From Novosphingobium sp. (lineage in GTDB: Bacteria; Pseudomonadota; Alphaproteobacteria; Sphingomonadales; Sphingomonadaceae), in assembly GCF_039595395.1 (NCBI RefSeq), contig NZ_JBCNLP010000001.1, positions 3,968,001-4,032,000 on the forward strand: DNA of 64,000 nucleotides, given 5' to 3'. Below are positions 24,731 through 34,250 of the stretch, piece after piece. Below the pieces are notes generated by a model. It saw only the letters and a program-made list of their open reading frames with translations, searched no databases and was not told the DNA's origin. Made by a program: the position numbers and the translations under genes. Position 1 is the stretch's first letter, and every line of letters starts with the position of its first letter.

Positions 24731-27700
24731 CAGTAACGCTTCCTGTAACGGGCCGTGACGCCCGTGCCGCCGAAGGCCCCGGCCTGGCTGATGACCGACA
24801 GCGCCTTGGTCAGCGCCACTTCCAGCTGGGTGGCGGTATAGCCGCGCGTGTCGGTGATCACCTCGATGTAGATGTTGTTGGTGATGTATTTGCCCGCCGC
24901 CACGGCGGTCTCGCGGCCCGTGTTGGCATCGGCGCCCAGCACGCGCAAACGGCTGATGCCGGTGGCCGACTGCAGCGTGCCCAGCGGGTTGAGCCCGCCC
25001 TTGCCGCCGCGCAACGTGTTGAGCGAGGAGGCCAACTGCACCGCCTGCAGCGCCGAGAGGCTGCCCACCGGTCCGCCGAACAGCACGCGGGCCATCAGCT
25101 CGTCCTGAGGCAGGCTGGGGGTGGAGGTGAAGGCGATCGTCGGATTGGTCGCGGTGCCGGTGACGTTGATCGTCATGTCGACATCCGAGATCGTGCTGGT
25201 GGCGGTGATCTTCAGCGTCGGATCGGTCATGTCGCCGCCGCTGAAGGTGATGATGCTGTCGCTGTCGAGATCGAAGGAATGGCCCGCGAAGGACAGCGTG
25301 CCGCGCACCACCTTGATCGTGCCGTTGATGAGCGGCGCGCCGGTGGTGCCGCCGACATGCATATCGGCCTCCCATTCGGAATCGAGCCCCATGCCGGTGA
25401 CATAGATCTGGTTGTCGGCGCGCACGCGGATATCCAGCTTCCAGTTGGCGGGCACGCTGCTGATCGGCTCGGGCGCACCGGTGATGCGCGTCGGGCCATT
25501 GACGGGCTTGCGGCGCACACCGGTCAGGGTCGGCACATTGGCCGAGCCCTCGCGCACGATGCGGTAATGCGTTTCGGGCAGGTCGATGGTGCCGCTGATC
25601 GTCGCGGGCTGGTTGGGCCCGTTGACGATCTGGAGGCTGCCGCTGGCCCGCGCCGCCAGATCCTGACCGCTGGCGAGCTGGGCATCCTTCATGTCGATGC
25701 CGAGCTGGATGGGATAGCCCTCCGCCGCGCTCAGGGAGACGAAGCCGCTGGCGCTGATCGTGCCCTTGGCCGCTTTCGCGGTCAGGCTTTCGACCTGCAG
25801 GCGATCGTTGGCGAAGCGGCCGCTCAGCGCGATGTTGGTCAGCCTGGTGCCATAGGAGGAGTTCTCATAGGTCAGATTGTTGGCGCGCACGAGGCCGGTC
25901 AATTGCGGCGCCTTCACCGTGCCGTGGAAATCGGCGGCGATGCCGATGGGCCCCTTCAGGCTCTGATCCGACAGCGCCGCCAGCGAGGCCAGCACATCGG
26001 CGGGCCCATTATAACGGATGCCGCCCGACAAGGGCGCCGCCATCAGGCGCGTCGACCAGCTTCCGGCTTCGGCGGGCAGCGGCGCAAGGTTGAGCTGGAA
26101 CTGGCCGATCGAGGTCCCACCCCGGCGCAGCAGCGCCTGGGCATGGCCGCCAGTGTCCGCAAGCTGGCCGCCCATGGTGATGTCCACCGACTCCGAGACG
26201 GTCGCCAGCGTGGTGCGGGTGAAGCCGGTGATCTGCATGCGCACATCAGCCTGCGGGAAGGCGGTGGCGGAGGCCTGCGTGTAATCCAGACTGCCCGAGG
26301 CCTTGCCCCCCACGCCCAGCCCCGGCGAGAAGGCATTGACCAGCGCCAGATCGACACCGTTCAACCGGCTGTGCAGCGCCATGCCGTTGCCATAATGGCC
26401 CTCAAGCTGGAGCGTGCCATTGCTGACCTGCAACGTGGCGGGGCGCAGCGTGTAGGTGCCCTTGTCCGGCACGATCTGCAGCGGCGCGCGGCTGGCGATG
26501 TCCACACCATTGACCTTGCCCTGCAAGGCCACCCGCCACAGTTGCGGCGCCAGAGCGGCATTGGCGGCCAGATGGAAGGGATATTTGCTGCGCCCCTCCA
26601 CCAGCATCTTCGCCTGACCGGCCCCGGCGTGATAATCCACATTGGCCCGCGCGATGGCGATGTAAAGGTCGCCCATCCGCGTGCCCGAGAGCTGCACATC
26701 GCCCTTGATCTGCGGCTGGTCGGTCATCAGCACATCGGCGTTGACGAGGGCGCGCTCCACCGTCAGCCCGGCCTTGCCCGGCAGGCTGGTGTTGGCGGCT
26801 GCCAGCGCCACCACGGCGCGCTGCTTGCCACCCTGCGCCGACAGATCGATATGCCCCGCCACGCCCGAGCCATTGGCCTGCACCGTGCCCGCGAAGGGCC
26901 CGGCAGGCTGCTGCACGATATGGCCGGTAAAGCCGATGCCGGAGAAGGCGGTGCCGGGGCGCAGGTCGATGGCCAGTTGCTTGCCCGTGGCGACGGCGAC
27001 ATTGGCGGCGATGGCGCCGTAATCGCTGTTGGCCTTGGCGGTGACCAGATAGGTGCCGTTCTGCCCCCGCACATCGGCGACCAGATCGGCCAGCCCCATG
27101 CCCACCCCCGGCTTTGCAGCCACGAGATGGAGCACGGGGCTGGCCACGGTGCCGCTGGCGGTGACACCGATGGGGCCATATGTGTCCGAGGAGGCGTTGG
27201 CGGCAAAGGTGATGCGGCCCTTGTCATCGTAGCGTCCGTGGCCGCCGACCATACGGAATTCAGGCGCGGCGACGTTCAGCTTATCAATGGTGGCCACGCC
27301 ATTGCTGTCATAGCCGACATCGGCCTGGATCAGCGCATTGCCGCCCAGGAAATTCTGCAAGCCATCGTTGAGCAGCCGCGTCGAGCGCGCCGCGACATGG
27401 CCGCCCAGCTTGAAATAGCCATTGGCGCCGGTCTTCAGGCCAATGTCCGACTGCAGGTTGAAGATGCCCACGCTCTCGACCTTGTAGTCGTTCACGCGGC
27501 CATTGAGCGTGCCGGTGTAGAGCGCCTTGTTCATATCGGCGATGATGACGGCCTTGGCGTCGATCCTGCTCGATTGCAGATGGATGTTGTCCGAGAGCAA
27601 CCGGCCCTTGGCATAGGCAAAGTCACCGCTGAAACGCACATTGGTCAGCAGCGGCGCCACGCTGGCGCTGACGCCCGTGATCGCGGCGGCATGGCCATTG

Positions 27701-28959
27701 ACCGGAATGCGCCACTGGTCCTTGTCCATCTTGGCGCTGCCCGAGACCGACAGGCCATCGATCCGCGTGGCGCCAAAGCCGATCCAGCCAGCTTCCAGAC
27801 CATAGCTCAGGCTGGGCGCCACAAAGGCGCCATTGACCACGGCATGGGCGGCGATCCGGTCCCCGGCCAGATTCTTGGCGATCACCTTGGGCTGCATCAG
27901 CTGGAAGCCCAGCTTCATGTCGGAGAGGGTGTTGTTGCCCATATCCATCGCGCCATCGGCCTGAGCACCGAAATTGGTGTTGCCCACTTTGGCGTGCAGA
28001 TCCATCTTCCGCTGGTCGAAGGCGGCGGTCACATCCAACTGCGTCTGCGGCTGGAACAGCGCTGCGGCAGGGCCGCTCAGCAGGATGGCGGGGCGCAGCG
28101 GCCCATGCACATCGAAGGTGCCCTTGCGCGCCTTGATCGAGACATCGGCCAGCGTGTCACTGCCGATGGTCTGGGCCAGATGGCCGTCCCAGGCGTTCCA
28201 GTCGCCCTTGCCCGCCAGCGTCAAGCTGACCGGCTTGCCCATGCCGCTGAGCGAATCCACCACGCCATGCACCGGGGCCTGCACGCGCAGGTCCATCGCC
28301 AGCCGGTTGTTCTGAGGCATGGCATCGATCACGGCATGGATGCTGTCGCCCCCGGCCACGCCCGGCGCGGCGATGGCATTGGCGTCCGCGGTAAGCTGCA
28401 AACGGCGGTCGGCGATATGCACCGCGCCCTTGAAGCCCACGATATGGCGCTGGCCGCTGACCGCCTTGTCGATCTCCAGACGGCCCAGCATCACGCGGTC
28501 CATATCGATGTTCAGATCGGGCAACAGGGGCGCATTGCTGGGGGGCGTCGGCTTGAAGGCCGGGGTGCGGGTGAGGAAGGCCTGCGGGATCGTCAGATCG
28601 TGAATGGCCAGATGCTTGTGGAGATACTCGAAGGGCCGATAATCGACCGACACGTTCGGCGCGCTCAGGAACACGCCCTTGGGATCGCCGATGGTCAGAT
28701 CGACCAGTTGCATGCGGTTGAAGATCGAACCGTCGATCCGCCCGACATGGATGGTCATCCCGTTTTCGAATTTCAGCGCCGACACCTGCTTGGCCACAAA
28801 GCCGCGCCCGCTCTCGGTGCCCAGCCACAGCAGCACGCCGCCCACCAGCAACGCCAACACGACCACCAGACCCAGCAGGCCAATGGCAATGCGCTTGCCC
28901 CAGGACGGGCGGTGAACAGGGGTGGCCTCGGGGGCGTCGATATGCGTTTCCTCGGCCAT
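24730..28959 (-). CDS. tamB: Translocation and assembly module inner-membrane component TamB
   Basis: 1409 residues. A single N-terminal membrane helix (about 28-50, AIGLLGLVVVLALLVGGVLL) is followed by a very long periplasmic beta-rich repeat region and the conserved C-terminal TamB/DUF490 domain (from about residue 1100 to the end, with YVTGMGLDSEWEADMHVGGT and TRGYTATQLEVALTKALSV). TamB bridges the envelope and works with TamA in outer-membrane protein assembly and lipid transport. It starts one base into the tamA stop (TGATG). Confidence 0.95.
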   Translation of the reverse strand: MAEETHIDAPEATPVHRPSWGKRIAIGLLGLVVVLALLVGGVLLWLGTESGRGFVAKQVSALKFENGMTIHVGRIDGSIFNRMQLVDLTIGDPKGVFLSAPNVSVDYRPFEYLHKHLAIHDLTIPQAFLTRTPAFKPTPPSNAPLLPDLNIDMDRVMLGRLEIDKAVSGQRHIVGFKGAVHIADRRLQLTADANAIAAPGVAGGDSIHAVIDAMPQNNRLAMDLRVQAPVHGVVDSLSGMGKPVSLTLAGKGDWNAWDGHLAQTIGSDTLADVSIKARKGTFDVHGPLRPAILLSGPAAALFQPQTQLDVTAAFDQRKMDLHAKVGNTNFGAQADGAMDMGNNTLSDMKLGFQLMQPKVIAKNLAGDRIAAHAVVNGAFVAPSLSYGLEAGWIGFGATRIDGLSVSGSAKMDKDQWRIPVNGHAAAITGVSASVAPLLTNVRFSGDFAYAKGRLLSDNIHLQSSRIDAKAVIIADMNKALYTGTLNGRVNDYKVESVGIFNLQSDIGLKTGANGYFKLGGHVAARSTRLLNDGLQNFLGGNALIQADVGYDSNGVATIDKLNVAAPEFRMVGGHGRYDDKGRITFAANASSDTYGPIGVTASGTVASPVLHLVAAKPGVGMGLADLVADVRGQNGTYLVTAKANSDYGAIAANVAVATGKQLAIDLRPGTAFSGIGFTGHIVQQPAGPFAGTVQANGSGVAGHIDLSAQGGKQRAVVALAAANTSLPGKAGLTVERALVNADVLMTDQPQIKGDVQLSGTRMGDLYIAIARANVDYHAGAGQAKMLVEGRSKYPFHLAANAALAPQLWRVALQGKVNGVDIASRAPLQIVPDKGTYTLRPATLQVSNGTLQLEGHYGNGMALHSRLNGVDLALVNAFSPGLGVGGKASGSLDYTQASATAFPQADVRMQITGFTRTTLATVSESVDITMGGQLADTGGHAQALLRRGGTSIGQFQLNLAPLPAEAGSWSTRLMAAPLSGGIRYNGPADVLASLAALSDQSLKGPIGIAADFHGTVKAPQLTGLVRANNLTYENSSYGTRLTNIALSGRFANDRLQVESLTAKAAKGTISASGFVSLSAAEGYPIQLGIDMKDAQLASGQDLAARASGSLQIVNGPNQPATISGTIDLPETHYRIVREGSANVPTLTGVRRKPVNGPTRITGAPEPISSVPANWKLDIRVRADNQIYVTGMGLDSEWEADMHVGGTTGAPLINGTIKVVRGTLSFAGHSFDLDSDSIITFSGGDMTDPTLKITATSTISDVDMTINVTGTATNPTIAFTSTPSLPQDELMARVLFGGPVGSLSALQAVQLASSLNTLRGGKGGLNPLGTLQSATGISRLRVLGADANTGRETAVAAGKYITNNIYIEVITDTRGYTATQLEVALTKALSVISQAGAFGGTGVTARYRKRY

Positions 28960-31250
28960 CAGAACGCCTGCCCGATCGAGACATAGACCGCAATGCGCGA
29001 TTCCCCGACCTCACGATGGATCGGCGTGGCGATGTCGAAGCGCAGCGGCCCGAAATTGGTGTAAAGCCGCGCGCCGATGCCCGCGCCCAGCCGGAAGTTG
29101 GTGAAGGAGGGCAAGGTGCTGGTGTAGACCTGACCGCCATCGACAAAGGCCACCAGACCGTAATTGCCGAAACGGTAACGGATTTCCGTGCCCGTCTCGA
29201 TCTGGCTGAGGCCGCCGATGGGATTGCCGTTGGGGTCCTTGGGCCCCAGTTCCTGATAGCCGAAGCCCCGCACCGATCCCCCGCCGCCCGAATAGAGCCG
29301 CCGCGAGGGCGCCAGTGATTCGCGCGATACGCCCTGGATGCTGGCGATCTTGGCGCGCCCGGCCAGCACCAGATTCTTGCCGAGCGGCCAATAGCCCGTC
29401 GCCTCGAAGGAGTCGCGGGCATAGACCTGCCCGCCCGTGCCCAGCGAGGTTTCCGGCGAGATCGTCACCGACAGCTTGTAACCCTTGGTGGGATCGAGCA
29501 GCGAGTTCGAGCGGTCGTAGGTCACCTGCCCCGGCAGGGCCAGCACATAGAAGGTGCGGCGGCGGTAATCGGAGACCGTGAAATCATAGTCCTTTTCGTT
29601 GGTGCCCACCACCTCGAAGCCATAGGAATAGGTCCAGCGCTTCTGCCACAGCGGCGTGCTGGCATAGGACATGCGGCCATAGAGCTTGCCGGTATAGGCC
29701 TCATAGGCGTTGACGTTGGAGTGATCGGCACCGATCCCCAGCTCGAAGGTGCGGTCTCGCTGACCGGCATTGGCGCGGCGGAAGGTGCCGGACAGGCCCT
29801 GCTCATTGGTGCCCAGCGTGGCGGTGCCGATCAGCGCGCCCTCAGGCGGGAACATGTTGGCATGGGTCCAGCTTCCGGTGGCCTTGATCCCCTCGCCCGT
29901 GGCATAGCCCAACTGCGCGGCCAGCGAGCGCGGCGGCCCGGCCTGCTCCTTGACCAGCAGATTGGCATATTCGGTGTCCTCGCCCGAGGCTGTGCCGGTC
30001 TGCTGCGGCTCGACCGTCACCACCGAATAGAGGTTGGTGGCCACCAGCGCCTTGCGCAGATCGTCGACCTTGCGGCTGTCGTAGAGTTCACCCTTCTTGA
30101 AACGGGCGATGGTGGCGACATGCCTGGGCTTGAAGACGCGCTTCTTGCCCTCCATCACGATATCGCCGAATTTGCTGCGCGGCCCCGGCGTGACGGGCAG
30201 CGTATAATCGCCGGTGCGGGCGGCGGCATCGAGCAGAACGTCGCGCTGGCCCACCTTCACGAAGGGATAGCCATTCTCCGGCAGGGTGACGCCAATCCCG
30301 GCCTCAGCCGAGAGGATGCGATCGGCGACGATGGGCTCGCCGCTTTTGGGCACGAAGGATTTGGTGATGAGGTCCGAGGGCGTGACCGGCGGCGCATCGA
30401 ACTTGATCGCGCCCAGAGCATAGCGCGGCCCCGGCGCCACATCGAGCACCACGGTGATCTTGCCCGGCTCCTGAGCAGCCTGCTTGCCCTGCTCATCCTT
30501 CGCGGTTTGTGGCGTTTCGATGCTGCCATGCACGCTGGCGTCGAAAAAGCCCTGAGAGGACAGCACATCGGCCAGCGTCTTCTGGTCCTGCTGCATGCGG
30601 GCCGAGATCATCGCGGCATTGGCGGCATTGCCCTTGCCCTCCTTCAGCGCGGAGACGGCGGAGAACTGGCTGCGGATCGCATTGCCGTCGATGGGCGAGA
30701 CCGGGTTGCGGTCGGCAATCTTGTCGACCCCGGTGACCTTCCAATCATAGTGCAGGTCGGTCTCGGGCTTGTCCTTCACATCGGCGGCGGTGACGTAAGG
30801 TTCGGTGTTGAAGCTGTCGAGCGGCGTGAGGGGCCTCGCCAGATCGGGATCGGGCGCCGGCAGCGGCGCCAGCGTGCCATCCTGAGCGGTGGTGGCCGTT
30901 GGCGGCGTGGCCGGAGCCTTGGCCGCGGGCGTTTGCTGCTGTTTGGCCCAATCCTGCACCGTGCCCATGGGGGCATCGGGATTGTCGCTGATCGGCGGCA
31001 GGGCGGCGTCGAAATCCTTGTCGGGCAGGATCGGCGTGGTGGGAATGGGGTTGGACTGGGCCGCCCCCGCCTGCCCGGCATCTTGCGCGGCTGGCGCGTT
31101 CTGCGCGGGAGGCGTCGCGTTCTGCGCGGGAGGCGTCTGGGCCAGAACAGGGGTGGCAAGGCAGGTCGCCAGCACCAGCAGGCTGGCTGTCACCAAGGCG
31201 GATTGTTCGACGGGCGTCTTTCGGCCACCCCTTCGAAACCCCTGAAACAA
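28959..31250 (-). CDS. tamA: Translocation and assembly module outer-membrane component TamA (BamA family)
   Basis: 763 residues. A hydrophobic signal peptide lies around 19-38 (LVTASLLVLATCLATPVLAQ), followed by an Ala/Pro/Gln-rich unstructured region to about 150 that is longer than usual. Three POTRA-like domains follow (about 180-430), then a 16-strand barrel (Bac_surface_Ag) with the signature SGGGGSVRGFGYQELGPKD and a final GQAF ending in Phe. The start is uncertain: the first in-frame codon is TTG at 31250. It is followed by tamB with overlap. Confidence 0.93.
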   Translation of the reverse strand: MFQGFRRGGRKTPVEQSALVTASLLVLATCLATPVLAQTPPAQNATPPAQNAPAAQDAGQAGAAQSNPIPTTPILPDKDFDAALPPISDNPDAPMGTVQDWAKQQQTPAAKAPATPPTATTAQDGTLAPLPAPDPDLARPLTPLDSFNTEPYVTAADVKDKPETDLHYDWKVTGVDKIADRNPVSPIDGNAIRSQFSAVSALKEGKGNAANAAMISARMQQDQKTLADVLSSQGFFDASVHGSIETPQTAKDEQGKQAAQEPGKITVVLDVAPGPRYALGAIKFDAPPVTPSDLITKSFVPKSGEPIVADRILSAEAGIGVTLPENGYPFVKVGQRDVLLDAAARTGDYTLPVTPGPRSKFGDIVMEGKKRVFKPRHVATIARFKKGELYDSRKVDDLRKALVATNLYSVVTVEPQQTGTASGEDTEYANLLVKEQAGPPRSLAAQLGYATGEGIKATGSWTHANMFPPEGALIGTATLGTNEQGLSGTFRRANAGQRDRTFELGIGADHSNVNAYEAYTGKLYGRMSYASTPLWQKRWTYSYGFEVVGTNEKDYDFTVSDYRRRTFYVLALPGQVTYDRSNSLLDPTKGYKLSVTISPETSLGTGGQVYARDSFEATGYWPLGKNLVLAGRAKIASIQGVSRESLAPSRRLYSGGGGSVRGFGYQELGPKDPNGNPIGGLSQIETGTEIRYRFGNYGLVAFVDGGQVYTSTLPSFTNFRLGAGIGARLYTNFGPLRFDIATPIHREVGESRIAVYVSIGQAF

Positions 31251-31276
31251 AACGCTTACCCCCCAACTGCGTCAAA

Positions 31277-31304
31277 GGCCTTCCGATCGCCGCAATCGAA
31301 GGCC
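31277..31304 (-). terminator. Weak hairpin between tamA and pyrC
   Basis: GGCCTTC and GAAGGCC (31304-31298 and 31283-31277 on the minus strand) enclose a 14-base loop and are followed by only three T. It may slow transcription from pyrC into tamA. The remaining spacer carries a purine-rich stretch and no gene. Confidence 0.35.
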
Positions 31305-31371
31305 AACGCAAGGTGTTACGCTTGGCTCAGGGGAATGTTCCTTGTCATTTCTTGTAAAATGCGACGGAAAA

Positions 31372-32415
31372 TCAGGCCTTTTCGGCGAGCCGCCAACGCA
31401 GCGTCTCTCCGGCATGGAAAGGCACCAGCGCCAGAGCGCCCTCGCCCAGACTGTCAGGCACCGGGGTGTCGACACGCTCCAGAGTCACCATGCCCTCATT
31501 GAGCGGCAGGCCGTAGAAGCGGGGCCCATGCAGCGAGGCGAAGCCTTCCAGACGGTCCAGCACGCCCTCGTCCTCGAAGACCTGCGCATAGCTTTCCAGC
31601 GCATAAGGCGCGTTGAAAATGCCCGCGCAACCGCAGGCGGTTTCCTTGCGACCGATGGCATGGGGCGCGCTGTCGGTGCCCAGAAAGAACTTGGGCGAGC
31701 CCGAGACCGCCGCCGCGCGAACCGCCAGCCGGTGCTGCTCGCGCTTGGCGACGGGCAGGCAATAGGCATGCGGGCGAATGCCGCCGTCGAAGATGGCGTT
31801 GCGGTTGATGATGATATGCTGCGGCGTGATCGTGGCCGCGATGTTCGGCCCGGCGGCGTTGACGAAATCGACCGCCTCGCTGGTGGTGATATGCTCCAGC
31901 ACGATCTTGAGATCGGGGTAATCGGCCACCAGCGGGGTGAGGATGGTCTCGATAAACACCGCCTCGCGGTCGAAGATATCGACGTGGCGATCGGTGACCT
32001 CGCCATGGATCAGCAGGGGCATGCCGATGCGCTGCATGGTTTCCAGCACGCCGGTCATCTTGCGGATGTCTGTGACGCCATGCGCGGAATTGGTGGTGGC
32101 ATGGGCCGGATACAGCTTGCAGGCGGCAAAGGCGCCGCTGGTGTAGCCGCGCTCGATCTCCGCCGGATCGATGCTGTCGGTGAGGTAGCAGACCATCAGC
32201 GGGGTGAAATCCGTGCCCTGCGGCAAAGCATCCAGAATGCGCTGGCGATAGGCATTGGCCGCCTCCACCGTGCTGACCGGCGGGGTCAGGTTGGGCATCA
32301 CGATGGCGCGGGCGAACTGGCGGGCGGTGTAATGCGCCACGGTCTTCAGCATATCGCCATCGCGCAGGTGAAGATGCCAGTCGTCGGGGCGGCGGATCGT
32401 GAGGGTCTGGGTCAT
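31372..32415 (-). CDS. pyrC: Dihydroorotase
   Basis: Cyclises carbamoyl-aspartate to dihydroorotate in pyrimidine synthesis; class II (E. coli PyrC-like), 347 residues. The zinc-binding pair DDWHLHLRDG (H14, H16) lies at the N-terminus. The carboxylated lysine is in AACKLYPAHATTNS, further ligands are in LIHGEV and VLEHIT, and the catalytic aspartate is in FFLGTDSAPH. The ATG at 32415 fits the family start MTQTLTIRRPDDWHLHLRDG. Divergent from the ThiF-family gene. Confidence 0.96.
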   Translation of the reverse strand: MTQTLTIRRPDDWHLHLRDGDMLKTVAHYTARQFARAIVMPNLTPPVSTVEAANAYRQRILDALPQGTDFTPLMVCYLTDSIDPAEIERGYTSGAFAACKLYPAHATTNSAHGVTDIRKMTGVLETMQRIGMPLLIHGEVTDRHVDIFDREAVFIETILTPLVADYPDLKIVLEHITTSEAVDFVNAAGPNIAATITPQHIIINRNAIFDGGIRPHAYCLPVAKREQHRLAVRAAAVSGSPKFFLGTDSAPHAIGRKETACGCAGIFNAPYALESYAQVFEDEGVLDRLEGFASLHGPRFYGLPLNEGMVTLERVDTPVPDSLGEGALALVPFHAGETLRWRLAEKA

Positions 32416-32481
32416 GAAGGTGCCTTTAACGCTGCGCATAGGCCCTCGCAATAGGGCGAGGGTTTGCCTACATCGCCTGTC

Positions 32482-33273
32482 ATGATTCTGCCTCCCGAAC
32501 GCCTCTCCCGCTTTGCCCGCCATATCATCCTGCCCGAGGTGGGCGGCGCCGGACAATTGGCGCTGGCTCAGGCCCATGTGGTGCTGGTGGGCTGCGGCGG
32601 GATCGGATCGCCCGCGCTGCAATATCTGGCGGCGGCGGGCATCGGCCGGTTCACCCTGATCGACGACGATGTGGTGGAAGACAGCAACCTCCAGCGCCAG
32701 ACGATCTTCTCAACCGCCGATCTGGGCCAATCCAAGGCGCAGGCGGCGGCTGAGTGGGTGAAACGCTTTGACCCGGCGCTGTCGGTAACGGTGCATGAAC
32801 AGCGCATCGCCGAGGCCAACGCCGCCGCCCTGATCGGCCAGCCCACGCTGGTGCTGGACGGCTGCGACAATTTCGCTACCCGCCTTGCGGTGTCGGATGC
32901 CTGCGTGGCTCTGGGCGTGCCGCTGACCAGCGCGGCAGTGGGGCGCTTTCAGGGGCAGATCGCCAATTTCGCCGGGCATCTGCCGGGCCAGCCCTGCTAT
33001 CGCTGCTATGTTGGCGATGCCTTTGATGCTCAGGACTGCGACACCTGCGCGGCGGATGGCGTGCTGGGGGCTTTCGTGGGCATGGTCGGCACCTTTGCGG
33101 CGATGCATGCCATCCGGGTGGTGCTGGCGCAGGCAGGCGTGGGCGCCGGGTTCGACGGCGCCGGTCTGGGCGATCCGCAATGGGGCAAGTTGATGCTGTT
33201 GGACGGGCTGGCGCCCTCGCTGCGACCGATCAATCTGGTGAAGGACCCGGTGTGCAAGGGGTGTTCAGCGTAG
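32482..33273 (+). CDS. HesA/MoeB/ThiF-family adenylyltransferase
   Basis: 263 residues. An E1-like enzyme that adenylates the C-terminal Gly-Gly of a sulphur carrier (MoaD or ThiS). The nucleotide loop is GCGGIGSPALQYLAAAGIG, with the adenylation residues in DDDVVEDSNLQRQ and the zinc cysteine pairs CYRCYVGD and CKGCSA. The rhodanese domain found in some homologues is absent. Most likely MoeB for molybdopterin synthesis, with ThiF as the alternative. The ATG at 32482 is preferred to a TTG 18 bases upstream. Confidence 0.88.
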   Translation: MILPPERLSRFARHIILPEVGGAGQLALAQAHVVLVGCGGIGSPALQYLAAAGIGRFTLIDDDVVEDSNLQRQTIFSTADLGQSKAQAAAEWVKRFDPALSVTVHEQRIAEANAAALIGQPTLVLDGCDNFATRLAVSDACVALGVPLTSAAVGRFQGQIANFAGHLPGQPCYRCYVGDAFDAQDCDTCAADGVLGAFVGMVGTFAAMHAIRVVLAQAGVGAGFDGAGLGDPQWGKLMLLDGLAPSLRPINLVKDPVCKGCSA

Positions 33274-33282
33274 GAAAAGAAG

Positions 33283-33462
33283 ATGCGAGGGGGTTACCCC
33301 CTCGCGCTCCCATGACGTCTTCCGGCGAGACGGCAGCGGCACCGAAATCTTGCGCCCCATCTCTCCACCAGCGCAACCAAAGGCGCGACAAGCTGAGCGC
33401 AAAGTCGAACCCTGTGCGCAACGTAGACATGAACGGGAGCGCGAGGGTTATGACCCTCGCAT
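33283..33462 (+). repeat. Dispersed hairpin element, copy 3 (inner palindrome lost)
   Basis: Left hairpin GCGAGGGGG-TTA-CCCCCTCGC, the GCTCCCATGACGTCTTCCGG block, then a shortened centre without the GCCGCAGGC/GCCTGCGGC pair; the AACGTAGACAT block; right hairpin GCGAGGGT-TATG-ACCCTCGC. At 180 bp it is the shortest copy with both ends. Between convergent genes, and it ends exactly at the sirtuin stop. Confidence 0.92.
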
Positions 33463-34163
33463 TATTCTTTTAAAACCTCTTCCACCCACTGGGGCACCAC
33501 CTCCCCCGCGCTGCCCAGCCGCGTCTCATGAAACCATGCCGAGCCCGCCGAACGCTCCAGATTAAGCTCCAGACACTGCGCGCCCACCTCGCGCGCCGCC
33601 CTCACAAACCCCGCCGCCGGATAGACCGCGCCCGAGGTGCCGATCGACACGAACAAATCGCAATCGCGCAGAGCCTCATAGATATCCTCCATGCGATAGG
33701 GCATCTCGCCGAACCACACGATATCCGGGCGCAAGGAAGCCTTGCCGCAGGACGGGCAGGCAGGCCGCTCGATCAAGGTCTCCACCCAGGGATGCCGCGC
33801 ATCGCAGGCCCCGCACCATGCGCTGTTGAGCGCGCCATGCATATGGATCAGCGCCTCGCTGCCCGCCCGCTCATGCAGATCGTCGACATTCTGGGTGACG
33901 AGCAGAAAGCCACCGTCCCACTCCCGCTCCAACCGCGCCAAAGCCAGATGCGCCGCATTGGGCTGCGCCGCCAGAGCCCCCGCCCGCCGCGCATCATAGA
34001 AGCGCTGCACCAGATCGGGATTGGCGGCAAAACCCTCCGGCGTGGCGACATCCTCGATGCGGTGATCCTCCCACAGGCCGTCGCTGGCGCGGAAGGTGCG
34101 GATGCCGCTCTCGGCGCTGATGCCCGCGCCGGTGAGGATGACGATGTTGCGGATGCTGCTCAT
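33462..34163 (-). CDS. cobB: NAD-dependent protein deacylase (sirtuin, class III type)
   Basis: 233 residues. Removes acyl groups from lysines using NAD. The Rossmann motif GAGISAESGIRTFR is at 12-25, TQNVDDLHERAG follows, and the catalytic histidine is in LIHMHGAL. A four-cysteine zinc site is formed by CGAC and CPSC. Y and R residues (FYDARRAG) fit the class III desuccinylase signature. In enteric bacteria CobB activates acetyl-CoA synthetase, which makes its presence with acs in this window noteworthy. Divergent from dapB. Confidence 0.92.
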   Translation of the reverse strand: MSSIRNIVILTGAGISAESGIRTFRASDGLWEDHRIEDVATPEGFAANPDLVQRFYDARRAGALAAQPNAAHLALARLEREWDGGFLLVTQNVDDLHERAGSEALIHMHGALNSAWCGACDARHPWVETLIERPACPSCGKASLRPDIVWFGEMPYRMEDIYEALRDCDLFVSIGTSGAVYPAAGFVRAAREVGAQCLELNLERSAGSAWFHETRLGSAGEVVPQWVEEVLKE

Positions 34164-34250
34164 GGCCCCGGTGTGCCTCAGCCACGCCGCCTTGCCAACC
34201 ACGCCCACGCGGGCCATGACGCATTCCGCATTTTCGAAGAGGAGCATCCC

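Noticed and set aside
24589..28986. A plus-strand open frame of nearly 1,470 codons opposite tamB
   Set aside because: It mirrors the tamB codon structure, its translation is rich in His/Arg/Gly/Gln low-complexity sequence with no domain, and tamB is a clear full-length gene. The same applies to long frames opposite the helicase (14820-16871), tamA (29721-31502) and the TonB receptor (45930-48245).
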